Positions 26,575 through 34,549 of a stretch of DNA of 64,000 nt are shown in pieces. Source of the stretch: Streptomyces cavernicola (GTDB lineage Bacteria > Actinomycetota > Actinomycetes > Streptomycetales > Streptomycetaceae); NCBI RefSeq assembly GCF_029968035.1, contig NZ_JASCIQ010000017.1, positions 62,001 to 126,000 on the forward strand, given 5' to 3'. Numbering within the stretch: the first letter of the stretch is position 1; each line of letters opens with the position of its first letter. Both the position numbers and the translations under genes were made by a program. The notes under the pieces are model-generated. The model worked only from the letters and a program-made list of their open reading frames with translations, did not search any database and was not told where the DNA came from.

Positions 26575-27183
26575 ATGGATTCCGAGCCGCGTACCGATTC
26601 CGCTCGTCATCATGACCCAGGGGTTCCGCTGAGTCGGTTCGCGGGTCGGATACTCGTGGTCTGTCCGCGATGCGGAGGCCGCGCACTCGTGATTCCCCGG
26701 CCGGGCACTCCCGATCTCAGGTACTACGGAGAGCTCCTGTTCCTCCCGCGTCGCCTGGCTTGTGGAGGGTGCGGTGCCGTCGCCGACTGGAACCCCGAGG
26801 TGCGGGGAGCCGGTCTGGTCGGTGCGGTGCTGGGTGGTAGCGAGGAGCCGTTCTTCCAGAGGCCTCTGTGGCTGCAGACCCGTTGCGCAGGCCGGATCCT
26901 GTGGGCGTTCAACGAGGAGCACGTCGATGCGCTGTCCGCCTATGTCGCGGCGCTTCTGCGAGAGCGTGGTGGTGTACGGCCGACGAGGGCGATGTTCGGC
27001 CGGCTGCCGGCGTGGATGAAGAGGTCGGACCATCGCTCGGAGGTGCTGGCCGGCCTGCAGACCCTGCGGGAGCTGGCCGCACGGACGGCGCCCGCCGACC
27101 GCTCCGACGCCGCGTTCGGCCGCGGTGACCGCCCCCGAGTGCACAGGAGCCTGTACTTCCGGGGCGGCCCCTACGAGCCCTGA
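26575..27183 (+). CDS. Zinc-ribbon protein of unknown function
   Basis: A 202-residue soluble protein. Two Cys pairs, VCPRCGGRALV (about 27-33) and ACGGCGAV (about 61-66), form a probable zinc ribbon around a strand-rich region. A WLQTRCAGRILWAFNEEHVD segment and a helical C-terminus with KR-rich patches follow. It resembles Streptomyces TFIIB-type zinc-ribbon proteins of unknown role. ATG 26575 has GAGAGGG upstream. No partner gene is suggested by spacing. Confidence 0.7.
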   Translation: MDSEPRTDSARHHDPGVPLSRFAGRILVVCPRCGGRALVIPRPGTPDLRYYGELLFLPRRLACGGCGAVADWNPEVRGAGLVGAVLGGSEEPFFQRPLWLQTRCAGRILWAFNEEHVDALSAYVAALLRERGGVRPTRAMFGRLPAWMKRSDHRSEVLAGLQTLRELAARTAPADRSDAAFGRGDRPRVHRSLYFRGGPYEP

Positions 27184-27389
27184 CGGCCCGGTCGCCGTCG
27201 TACGTCATCTCGGCACGGTGCCGGCGCAGTTCGGGCTCGTCGGCCGGTCCGGAAACGCCGCACCGGAGCGGCTGCGAGTGGCCGGGTGCGGCTCCCCGCC
27301 ATCGCTACACTCCGTAGCGAAGTGGCAGCCCGTTGACAGCCCGTCGACAGCCCATGGGCAGCCCGCAACGGCGGCAGGAGCCGATCCCC

Positions 27390-28148
27390 ATGACCCGCTC
27401 TCCCGACCCTCACCCGCCGGCCGCTCACCGCAGCGCCCTCGACCTTCGCGACGAGCTGCTCGGCCCCTCCCGCAATCGCAAGCTGACCGGTGCGCAGGTG
27501 TGCGCCGCCGCCCGCCTCGTCTTCGGCCGGGCCGAAGGCCTTTCCCTGTACGGGATCTCCGCGCCGGACATGGAAGCCGAGGGCCTCACGATCCTCGGCC
27601 GTACGCTCATCGAGTGCTGTACGGACGACAGTTGCGCGGCTGTCGCCGACGCGCTCGCCGAACTTCAGGACGCGCTGCCACCGGCGGCGGACGCCATGGT
27701 CGCGGACCTCTTCTGCGGGTCCGGGAACTTCGGCTTCCACATCGGCGTGCGCCTCGGACGCCCCGTGTTCGCCGCCGAGCTCGACCCGGACGTGCACCGG
27801 GCGACCCGTCACAACTTCGACGTCATCGGCGCCGCGGTGGAACTCCGCCGGGGGGACTACCGCGACCTGCTCCGCGAACTCCCGCCCCGTGGGCCGCGCG
27901 ACATCTACCTGGTCGAGCCGCCGTGGGGCCCGGCCGTCACCGCCGAAGGCCTCGACCTGCTCCGCACGTCGCCGCCGGTGCCCGAGATCCTCGACGGCAT
28001 CATCCGGTCCCGCGCCGGGCTGAGTTGCCTGATCGCCGTCAAGACCACCGACCTGATCGCCCGTGACTCGCTGGCCGTCGCCTTCAAGGACGCCACGCAT
28101 CTGCGCACGATCCACTCCGGGACGGCACTGCCGCGCGGGCCAACATGA
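27390..28148 (+). CDS. Class I SAM-dependent methyltransferase with altered 3' end
   Basis: As written, 252 residues. After an N-terminal helical domain comes the SAM site VADLFCGSGNFGFHIGVRLG, then the acidic strand-2 end FAAELDPDVH and the catalytic-loop motif DIYLVEPPWGP, an NPPY-like VEPPWG seen in small-subunit/RsmD-like RNA or protein methyltransferases. AGGAG lies 9 bases before ATG 27390. The last codons LPRGPT end at a TGA at 28148. A neighbouring frame continues ANMTYHVYRLGRG to a TGA at 28180. One G added to the GGG before CC at about 28137-28139 would join them, which looks like the native C-terminus. Confidence 0.72.
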   Translation: MTRSPDPHPPAAHRSALDLRDELLGPSRNRKLTGAQVCAAARLVFGRAEGLSLYGISAPDMEAEGLTILGRTLIECCTDDSCAAVADALAELQDALPPAADAMVADLFCGSGNFGFHIGVRLGRPVFAAELDPDVHRATRHNFDVIGAAVELRRGDYRDLLRELPPRGPRDIYLVEPPWGPAVTAEGLDLLRTSPPVPEILDGIIRSRAGLSCLIAVKTTDLIARDSLAVAFKDATHLRTIHSGTALPRGPT

Positions 28149-28269
28149 CCTACCACGTGTACCGCCTCGGCCGCGGCTGAATCCTCCGCTCACGCGTGCG
28201 CGTTCGACGTTGAAACACCTGAGCGTGTCACGCACGGCAGTGCTGATCACCCAGAGTTACGATCTTGGT

Positions 28270-28842
28270 GTGCTGAGTGATCAATTACCTTCGACGGCCG
28301 ACACGACGACCGACGCCGTCCTCGAAGTGCTGCGCACACGCAGCGCGGTCCGCCACTACACCGACGCCCCTGTGGACGACGCCCTGTTGGACCGGATGCT
28401 CGACGCGGCGGTCGCCGCGCCGACCGCCGCCAACCGCCAGGCGTGGGCCTTCGTAGCAGTCCGGGAAAGGACCAACGTACGGCGGGTCAGAGCCTTCGCC
28501 CCGGGAATCATCGGCGATCCCGCGGCCATCGTCGTCGCCTGCGTCGACCGGCAGCGGTGCACGGAGGACCCCGGCGGCGGACACAGCCTGCTCTGCCTGG
28601 CGATGGCCGTGGAGAACCTGCTCCTCGCCGCTCACGCGCAGGGCCTGGGCGCCTGCCCGGTGAGCAGCTTCCGCGGTTCCGCGATCAGCCGGCTCCTGGA
28701 ACTCCCCTCGCACATCGAAGCCCACTTCGTCGTGCCGATCGGACATCCGGCGCAGGAACCCGCCTCCCCGCCCCGCCGGAACAGAAACGAGGTCATCAGC
28801 TATGAGCGCCTGGGACAAGGCCCTGCCGCCCGAATCGGCTGA
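28270..28842 (+). CDS. Cyclic dipeptide oxidase subunit A (AlbA-type nitroreductase-fold flavoprotein)
   Basis: A 190-residue nitroreductase-fold protein: RTRSAVRHYTDAPVDDALLD, AAVAAPTAANRQAWAF, LAMAVENLLLAAHAQGLGA and a final VVPIGHPAQEP. With the small subunit encoded next it should form the FMN-dependent cyclic dipeptide oxidase that introduces C-alpha/C-beta double bonds into diketopiperazines, as AlbA/AlbB do in albonoursin synthesis. The GTG 28270 start lacks a ribosome site. TACGAT lies 6 bp upstream and could be a -10 element, giving a leaderless mRNA. The 3' end overlaps the next gene by 41 bp. Confidence 0.82.
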   Translation: MLSDQLPSTADTTTDAVLEVLRTRSAVRHYTDAPVDDALLDRMLDAAVAAPTAANRQAWAFVAVRERTNVRRVRAFAPGIIGDPAAIVVACVDRQRCTEDPGGGHSLLCLAMAVENLLLAAHAQGLGACPVSSFRGSAISRLLELPSHIEAHFVVPIGHPAQEPASPPRRNRNEVISYERLGQGPAARIG

Positions 28843-29164
28843 GGACATCGCCGTACTCGCCGCCTTCCTCCTCAGCAGCGCGATCGGCCTGCCGCATCAG
28901 CCGCCGGCGTACGGACCCTTCCGCTTCATGGACGCGGCCCGCAGGGCGCTGCGGATCCTTGAGGACAGCGGAGTGCACAACCCCGCCCTGGCATCCGTAC
29001 GACAGCAGATCGAAACGGCCCTCTTCGCACCCATCGAGAACATGGATTTCGCGGAGCTCCTCGAAGGCCTCGTGCTGGAGACGGCCCACGGCCTCAAGAA
29101 CATGAGCCCGGACCCGGACCCGGACCTGGACCCGGACCCGGCGCTCACGGAAACGACCGTCTGA
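28802..29164 (+). CDS. Cyclic dipeptide oxidase subunit B (AlbB-type)
   Basis: A 120-residue small helical protein (SAEDIAVLAAFLLSSAIGLP, YGPFRFMDAARRALRILED) ending in a DPDPDPDLDPDP run. Size, position inside the 3' end of the AlbA-like gene, and the following cyclodipeptide synthase identify it as the companion subunit needed for oxidase activity. AlbA and AlbB are known to co-assemble into large filaments. The acidic Asp-Pro tail comes from a GACCCG microsatellite and is probably not part of the core. Confidence 0.78.
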   Translation: MSAWDKALPPESAEDIAVLAAFLLSSAIGLPHQPPAYGPFRFMDAARRALRILEDSGVHNPALASVRQQIETALFAPIENMDFAELLEGLVLETAHGLKNMSPDPDPDLDPDPALTETTV

Positions 29165-29248
29165 ACAGCCGCTTCCCTGACTGCTCCCGCCTTCCCCCTC
29201 CCGTCCCCAGGCGCGCGTCCCCGCGCTCTCACCACGTGGAACTCCTGC

Positions 29249-29971
29249 ATGGCTCTGCCGCCCCCGCACCCGTCCGTCCTGCCCGCATTCACGGCAGTCC
29301 CCCTGACCCCCAACTGCAAGCGCGTACTCGACCTCGCCGACCACCTGCTCATCGGAGTCAGCCCCGGCAACAGCTACTTCAGCATCGCCAACCTCGCGCG
29401 CCTGATGCGCTGGGGCCACGCGGCCTTCCGGAGCCTGGACGTGGTGTGCCCGGACAACGGGCTGGTCTTCACCTACCGCGCACTCGGATATACGGAGGAG
29501 GAGGCGGCCCGCAAGGCCCGCAAGGAAGTCTCCGGCGTCCGGCGCAGGATTCGCCGGGCCTGGGAGCGCAGCGGCGTACCGGTCGACGGGCAGCGCACCC
29601 GGCTTCTGTCCGAGCTGGCGAACTCCCCTGCGTACAAGGAACTTCGGGCCAGGGCGGAGAAGGCGCTCGCCGAGGACGAGGAGCTGTACCGCGTCTGCTT
29701 CGGCATGACCCGCCGCGCGCTGAGGGCAGCCGCCGGCGACGTGGGGGAGGACGCGGCTGACGGTCTCGACACCGCTCTGGCCATGGAGTACCTCATCGCC
29801 GAGCTGCCGTTCTTCGTCGACACCCCGAGCATCCTCAACGTGCCCTCCTCCATTGTCAGTTACCACGCACCCGTCGAGTTCGCCGACCTGATCTACACCG
29901 GCCGCAGCGTGCTGCGCGCCGCGGACAACCAAGGCCATGTCCTGCTCAATGAAGGGAACCCTCTCCGATGA
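29249..29971 (+). CDS. Cyclodipeptide synthase (AlbC-type, NYH subfamily)
   Basis: A 240-residue CDPS. It hijacks two aminoacyl-tRNAs to make a diketopiperazine. The nucleophile is Ser38 in IGVSPGNSYFS, with Asn41 three residues on. Tyr181 and Glu185 (AMEYLIAELPFFVDTP) match AlbC Tyr178/Glu182. Tyr205-His206 (VSYHAP) complete the Asn-Tyr-His signature of the NYH subfamily. A basic helix at about 88-108 (RKARKEVSGVRRRIRRAWER) matches the tRNA-binding patch. ATG 29249 follows a weak GTGGA site, and the stop overlaps the P450 start (ATGA). The amino-acid pair incorporated cannot be read with confidence from sequence alone. Confidence 0.9.
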   Translation: MALPPPHPSVLPAFTAVPLTPNCKRVLDLADHLLIGVSPGNSYFSIANLARLMRWGHAAFRSLDVVCPDNGLVFTYRALGYTEEEAARKARKEVSGVRRRIRRAWERSGVPVDGQRTRLLSELANSPAYKELRARAEKALAEDEELYRVCFGMTRRALRAAAGDVGEDAADGLDTALAMEYLIAELPFFVDTPSILNVPSSIVSYHAPVEFADLIYTGRSVLRAADNQGHVLLNEGNPLR

Positions 29972-31161
29972 CGGTCGATGAACTTCCGCTGCGCTTCCCG
30001 TTCTCCCAGCGCGGCGACGAAGTCCCCGCCGAATGCGACTGGCTGCGGACGAACCGGCCGGTGGCCCGGGTCGTCACCCTGGCCGGGGACGAGGCGTGGC
30101 TGGTCACCAGCCATGAACTGTGCGACCAGGTCCTCACGGACACCCGCTTCAGCCTGCACGCGACGGCCGACGACGGCGTACCGCAGCAGTACGCGCGCGC
30201 GTTCCCGCCGGACGCGGTCAGCAACATGGCGAACATCACCAGCGCCGGGCTGCGCAGCGAGGTGATGAAGTCCCTCTCCCCACGCGGAAACGACCAGCTG
30301 ACACGCTTCCTGCAGACGACCGCGGGCGAACTCCTCGACAAGGCCGTGGCGGAGGGCAGCCCGGCCGACCTCTGGAGCGACTACGCATCCCCGCTCTCCA
30401 CCCGGTTGATGGTGGAGATCCTCGGCCTGTCCGACGCCGACGACGCGCGGCTCGCCAGATGCTCCGACGTAGCGATGGGCACCAGCGCATACACCCCCGA
30501 TGAAGCGGCCCGCAACTGGGACGAGCTGCGCGCCGTCATGGCCACGGCGCTGCGCCCGGACCGCACGGCCGCCGGGCTGCTGCCCCGCCTTGCGGCGCTG
30601 CGCGAGGACCGTCCGCAGGACGGCCTGACGGAGGCTCAACTCTGCGATGTGGGCTGCAATTTGATGGTCGCCGGCTACGAGAGCCTCGCCGCCTTCCTGG
30701 GCCACGCCATCATGCTCCTGGCGCGTGACCCGGAGGCGACGGCGCGGCTTCGCGAGACGCCCGCACTCATGCCGCAGGCCATCGAGGAGCTGTACCGCCG
30801 CAACCTCTCGATCGGTGACGCCCTGCCCCGCCTGGCGACCGCCGACGTGCAGCTCGGCGACACCCTGGTGGCAGCCGGTTCCCTCGTACTGGTCTGTGTC
30901 GAGGGCGCCAACCACGACCCCGCCGTCTTCCCCGACGCCGAGCGCCTGGACCTCGACCGCGCCGCCAACCCCCACCTGACCTTCGGCGGCGGCCGCCACT
31001 ACTGCCCGGCCACCAGCCTCAGCCGCCTGCATGCCCACATCGGCCTGGAGACCCTGCTGACCCGGCTGCCGAAACTCGTAATGGCCTGCCCCGCACGGGA
31101 GTTGATCTGGAGCTGGGGCATGATCAAGCGCCTCCCGAAGGCCCTCCCGGTGGAACTCTGA
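29968..31161 (+). CDS. Cytochrome P450 tailoring a cyclodipeptide
   Basis: A 397-residue P450 with heme-Cys346 in LTFGGGRHYCPATS, the ExxR pair at 274-277 (EELYRR) and an I-helix LMVAGYESLAAF. The usual acid-alcohol pair is Glu-Ser instead of Asp/Glu-Thr. The canonical C-helix DPPxH segment is replaced by ANITSAGLRSEVMK, and Ala occupies the position two after the heme Cys. It overlaps the CDPS stop by 4 bp. P450s beside CDPS genes hydroxylate, aromatise, dimerise or couple nucleobases or aryl groups onto diketopiperazines. Which reaction applies here is open, and redox partners are not in the cluster. Confidence 0.87.
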   Translation: MTVDELPLRFPFSQRGDEVPAECDWLRTNRPVARVVTLAGDEAWLVTSHELCDQVLTDTRFSLHATADDGVPQQYARAFPPDAVSNMANITSAGLRSEVMKSLSPRGNDQLTRFLQTTAGELLDKAVAEGSPADLWSDYASPLSTRLMVEILGLSDADDARLARCSDVAMGTSAYTPDEAARNWDELRAVMATALRPDRTAAGLLPRLAALREDRPQDGLTEAQLCDVGCNLMVAGYESLAAFLGHAIMLLARDPEATARLRETPALMPQAIEELYRRNLSIGDALPRLATADVQLGDTLVAAGSLVLVCVEGANHDPAVFPDAERLDLDRAANPHLTFGGGRHYCPATSLSRLHAHIGLETLLTRLPKLVMACPARELIWSWGMIKRLPKALPVEL

Positions 31162-31232
31162 CCCCCAGCAACCCCGGCGACCCTCAGCCCGCGACCGGAA
31201 TCCGCCGCCCCACCCCGAGGAGACGCAACCCC

Positions 31233-31901
31233 ATGGCCGCGCCCGCTCCCGCACCCCTCCCTCCGCACGACATCAGCCCCGAAGCCGTCTTCGACCGCAT
31301 CGGCGAGCGCTACGACCACGCTTTCGCCCACAACCAGGGTCAACTCGACGCCTGCGCCGCGCTCATCGCCCGTCTCGCGCCCGGCGCCCGCGTCCTGGAC
31401 GTCGGCTCCGGCACCGGCAGGCCCACGGCGGAGCAGCTCACCGCGGCCGGCCTGGACGTCACCGGCATCGACGTCTCCGGCGTCATGGTCGACCTCGCCG
31501 CCCGCCAGGTCCCCGGCGCCACCTTCCGCCAACGCGACCTGTTCGCCCTGTCCCCCCAACAGGCCGCGGAACTCGGGGAGTTCGACGCCGCCACCACACA
31601 CTTCAGCCTCCTCGGCGAGCCCGAACGCGTCCTCACAGGACTACGGAAGACCCGCGACCTGCTCCGCCCCGGCGGCCTCCTCTCCTTCGCAGGCGTCCAG
31701 CACCTCGAATCCGACGGCGACGCCCCCGTCCCCTTCTTCGACTTCTCGTACGTCCCGTCGCCCTGCACCGCCGACTCCCTCACCGCCCTCGTCCAAGCGG
31801 CGGGCTTCACCGTCCACTCCCTCACCTCCGCCCACCACACCCCACCCACCGACGCGGTCTCCGCCCGCACCCACCTCTTCGCCCTGGCACAACGCAGCTG
31901 A
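31233..31901 (+). CDS. SAM-dependent methyltransferase of the cyclodipeptide cluster
   Basis: A 222-residue class I methyltransferase. Motif I is ARVLDVGSGTGRPTAEQL, the strand-2 end GIDVSGVMVDLA, and the late motif is LLRPGGLLSFAGV. GAGG lies 10 bases before ATG 31233, 71 bp after the P450 stop, same strand. In nocazine-like and related pathways such enzymes methylate diketopiperazine nitrogens or phenolic oxygens, so it is a likely last tailoring step. A general small-molecule role outside the cluster cannot be ruled out. Confidence 0.82.
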   Translation: MAAPAPAPLPPHDISPEAVFDRIGERYDHAFAHNQGQLDACAALIARLAPGARVLDVGSGTGRPTAEQLTAAGLDVTGIDVSGVMVDLAARQVPGATFRQRDLFALSPQQAAELGEFDAATTHFSLLGEPERVLTGLRKTRDLLRPGGLLSFAGVQHLESDGDAPVPFFDFSYVPSPCTADSLTALVQAAGFTVHSLTSAHHTPPTDAVSARTHLFALAQRS

Positions 31902-31955
31902 CCGCGGGCTGCCCGCGCCGCGCGGGCTCGGGCGAGCAGCCTGCGCCGCGCGGGC

Positions 31956-32288
31956 TCAGGCGGACGGGAGGGCGGGCTCGGTCTGCTCGACCCCGTTGAG
32001 GACGGAGTCGAGCAGGCCGGGGAAGCGGGTGTCGAGTTCCTCGCGGCGCAGGGTGTTGACGCGGGAGTTGCCCGGGGCGGTCTCCTGGCGGATGATCCCG
32101 GCCTCGCGCAGCACCTTGAAGTGCGCGGACAGGGTCGACTTGCTCAGGTTGATGCCGAAGGTCCCGCACGGCTTGCCACCGGCCTCTACGAGAGTCCGCA
32201 CGATCTGCATCCGGGCCGGTTCGGCCAGCGCGTGGAGCACCGCATAGATGTTGATGTCTTCGGCACGGGGGTGCTGGAGCGGCTTCAC
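31956..32288 (-). CDS. ArsR-family repressor
   Basis: About 110 residues from a GTG at 32286-32288 (in-frame upstream ATGs would add a tail overlapping the operators). The winged helix reads LAEPARMQIVRTLVEAGGKP, NLSKSTLSAHFKVLREAGII and ETAPGNSRVNTLRREELD. It lacks the classic CVC metal motif; the single Cys is in KPCGTFG, so a non-metal effector is likely. It is divergent from an EamA-type exporter gene with two matching palindromes between them, which fits repression of the exporter and of itself. Confidence 0.85.
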   Translation of the reverse strand: MKPLQHPRAEDINIYAVLHALAEPARMQIVRTLVEAGGKPCGTFGINLSKSTLSAHFKVLREAGIIRQETAPGNSRVNTLRREELDTRFPGLLDSVLNGVEQTEPALPSA

Positions 32289-32315
32289 GGCACTGTTCTC
32301 CCAGATCAGAACGAT

Positions 32316-32337
32316 GTGTTCGTGAGTTGGCGAACAC
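32316..32337. promoter_or_regulatory. Operator 1 of the ArsR/EamA pair
   Basis: GTGTTCG-N8-CGAACAC, perfect 7-bp arms, starting 28 bp upstream of the arsR start. The same palindrome recurs at 32378-32399. Confidence 0.8.
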
Positions 32338-32340
32338 CTG

Positions 32341-32370
32341 TTGACCGGCTCTCGGTCATGCGCATACGTT
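32341..32370 (+). promoter_or_regulatory. Sigma-70-like promoter of the EamA gene
   Basis: TTGACC at 32341-32346, an 18-bp spacer and TACGTT at 32365-32370. It lies exactly between the two operators, so repressor bound to either or both would block it. Confidence 0.7.
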
Positions 32371-32377
32371 AACCCAG

Positions 32378-32399
32378 GTGTTCGCCAACAAGCGAACAC
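32378..32399. promoter_or_regulatory. Operator 2 of the ArsR/EamA pair
   Basis: GTGTTCG-N8-CGAACAC, 62 bp from operator 1 start to start (about six helical turns, same face). It covers the expected transcription start of the exporter gene. Confidence 0.8.
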
Positions 32400-32443
32400 T
32401 GGAACTGGCGAATCTGCGCCACCCGCACCACTGGGAGACCCAC

Positions 32444-33418
32444 ATGGCCGAGATGAAGACCGCCGCCGCAGCTGCCGGGGGACTGGCCACCGCCCTCGCG
32501 TTCGGCGGCATGTTCACCGTCGCCAAGTCCGCCTTCGGCCACGTGGACCCCTTCCACCTCACTCTGGCCCGCTTCGCCCTCGGGTCCGCGATCTTCGTGA
32601 TCGCCCTGCTGGCCGTCGAAGGCCGCGCGGCGCTGCGCACCGACGGGAAGTTCCTCAAGCTCTGGGGGCTCGGCTCGCTCGGCTTCGCCGCCTTCAACCT
32701 CCTCACCTACGTCGGCCTGCAGTCCACCCCGGCCCCCACCGCCTCCCTGATCATGGCCGCGATGCCCGCCATCACCGTCATCGTGATGTGGGCCCGCACC
32801 AAGAAGCGCCCCACCGGCATCACCCTGGGCCTGGTCCTGCTCGCCCTGACCGGCGTGGCCATGGTCCTGGGCGACGGCAACCCGCTCGTCGTGTTCACCG
32901 GCGGCATAGGTGCGGGCGGGCTCTGCATCCTGACCGGAGTGATCGGCTGGGTCATCTACACCACCAGCGCCGCCGGCTTCCCGGCCTTCTCGGTCTTGCG
33001 CTACACCGCCGTCACCAGCGTCCTCGGCACCCTCACCATCGCGATCGTCACGCTCACCGCCGGTGCCCTCGGCGCCATCCCCACCCCCGGCATCGCCGAC
33101 TACACCGCCAGCTGGTGGCAGATCCTCTACATGGCCGTCCCCGCCACAGCCGTCGCGATCCTCGCCTTCAACCACGCCACCCGCACCCTCGGACCCGCCA
33201 ACGGCGTCCTGTTCATCAACCTCGTCCCCCTCACCGCCTTCGCCGTCGAAGCCGTCCGCGGCCACCGGCCCACCACCGCCGAACTCGCCGGCGCCGCCCT
33301 CACCCTCACCGCCGTCATCGCCAACAACCTCTACGGCCGCCGCACCGCCAAGCACACCGTCACCGCAGCACCGACCCCCACGGCCGACACCAAACAACCC
33401 CTCACCACCGCCGCCTGA
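32444..33418 (+). CDS. EamA/DMT-family transporter
   Basis: A 324-residue, ten-helix drug/metabolite transporter with two EamA repeats: GLATALAFGGMFTVAKSAFG, FHLTLARFALGSAIFVIALL and LTYVGLQSTPAPTASLIMAA in the first; VIGWVIYTTSAAGFPAF and LGPANGVLFINLVPLTAFAV in the second. It probably exports a small metabolite or amino-acid derivative. ATG 32444 has GGGAGA upstream. The gene is controlled by the divergent ArsR protein. It lies close to the cyclodipeptide cluster (about 540 bp) and could serve as its exporter, although the separate regulator argues for independent control. Confidence 0.87.
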   Translation: MAEMKTAAAAAGGLATALAFGGMFTVAKSAFGHVDPFHLTLARFALGSAIFVIALLAVEGRAALRTDGKFLKLWGLGSLGFAAFNLLTYVGLQSTPAPTASLIMAAMPAITVIVMWARTKKRPTGITLGLVLLALTGVAMVLGDGNPLVVFTGGIGAGGLCILTGVIGWVIYTTSAAGFPAFSVLRYTAVTSVLGTLTIAIVTLTAGALGAIPTPGIADYTASWWQILYMAVPATAVAILAFNHATRTLGPANGVLFINLVPLTAFAVEAVRGHRPTTAELAGAALTLTAVIANNLYGRRTAKHTVTAAPTPTADTKQPLTTAA

Positions 33419-33663
33419 CGACCAGAACCCCCACTGCATCCGAGCCACCCACGAACCACGCCTGTCAGGGACGCTAACCAGGAAGCCCGGAAACAGCTCC
33501 GCCGTCACCGGACCCAGCGCACTCGACGAACTCACCGCCCAGCCCCAGGCGTTGACCATCTGAGGAACCGAGCTCTACGCGAAGCTCGGCCTCCGCCGTG
33601 CCGGCGTTCGTACCGATCCAGAGCAACGCATACTCATGGAGCCTCAATGGCCCGAGAGTTGTG
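33419..33663. other. Intergenic stretch with unidentified coding-like tail
   Basis: After the exporter stop, one plus frame reads LTRKPGNSSAVTGPSALDEL then TAQPQALTI and a stop at 33561-33563. It has coding-like third positions but no start. I do not recognise it. No promoter is obvious before the PAS-protein gene. Confidence 0.3.
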
Positions 33664-34544
33664 ATGGATACCGCCCCGCACGACAGTGCCGGCTCACGTC
33701 ACATTCGCGTACTGCATCGTGACGACAGGTTCCGCGACGACGCACAGGACGCCCTCGGTGCGCTGATCGCAGAAGCGTCTCAGTATGCCGCCGAGGGGCT
33801 TGCCATGCACGCCGTGCAGGCCGGTCGTTTCGGTGAACTCCTCGATGGCGGCGCTGTGTTGGCCAACTTGCCTGCCGCCGCTTTTCTCGATGCCGCGGCT
33901 TGCGCCTGGGTGGTGGAAGCACCTGGTTCGACCGCCGCAGCCGATGCGGTGCACCTACGGATGTACGGATGTACGGAGTTCGGCCGGAGAACCAAGCGGA
34001 ATGGGCAGCCTGGCTGCGCCTCATGGCCATGGCCCGTGCGGAGCATCAACTCTGCGCAGGAATCGACGACTCCGGCATCCGTGCCCCTGGCGGCACCGAG
34101 GTTGTCGCCCGTGGTCGAACGCAGCGGCTAAGGCAGTGTCTTGATTCGTTCGGCATCGTTGTGTCAGCCATGGAGGCGGTTGTTCAGCGGGAGCCTGAGT
34201 GTGGTCGGGCGATTGTTGTCGCCGACGTCCACGGCGTGATCACGCAGTGGAACGGGGGGTGTCAGAGACTGTTCGGGTACCCCGCTGCGCAGGCTGTCGG
34301 CAGCACCTTGGATCTGATCGTGCCCGAGCATCTGCGTGAGACACACTGGGCAGGGTTCCACCGGGCTATGCGAGAACCCCAGGTAAAGGATCTTGCAGCT
34401 GACCTGCCGGTGTTGTGCGCGGACGGTGAGGTGCGCAGCTTCGCCGGGCGGTTGCTGGTGCTCAGCGACGGCCTGGGCGTCGCGTTCGGCGCCGTGGCGA
34501 TCTATACCGACCAGGGAACCACGGGCGTAACGCCGTTCGGGTAG
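33664..34544 (+). pseudogene. PAS-domain protein disrupted by an 8-bp tandem duplication
   Basis: The first frame (ATG 33664 or GTG 33661) encodes a helical N-terminal domain, MDTAPHDSAGSRHIRVLHRD to AAADAVHLRMYG. The reading then moves to a second frame, VRPENQAEWAAWLRLMAMAR, followed by a PAS fold (VVADVHGVITQWNGGCQRLF, LIVPEHLRETHWAGFHRAM) ending at 34544. The two frames are separated by TACGGATG repeated twice at 33956-33971. Removing one copy joins them into one protein of about 290 residues. PAS domains sense small ligands, light or redox state. No output domain is encoded, so it may be a sensor partner protein. Confidence 0.8.
33956..33977 (+). repeat. TACGGATG tandem duplication causing a frameshift
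   Basis: TACGGATG TACGGATG TACGGA: 2.75 copies of an 8-mer inside the PAS-protein gene. Eight is not a multiple of three, so copy number switches the reading frame. Confidence 0.85.
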
Positions 34545-34549
34545 AGCGT

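Noticed and set aside
28270..28842. Nitroreductase-like gene as a stand-alone nitro/quinone reductase
   Set aside because: Overlap with a small AlbB-like gene and the adjacent cyclodipeptide synthase make the oxidase assignment far more likely.
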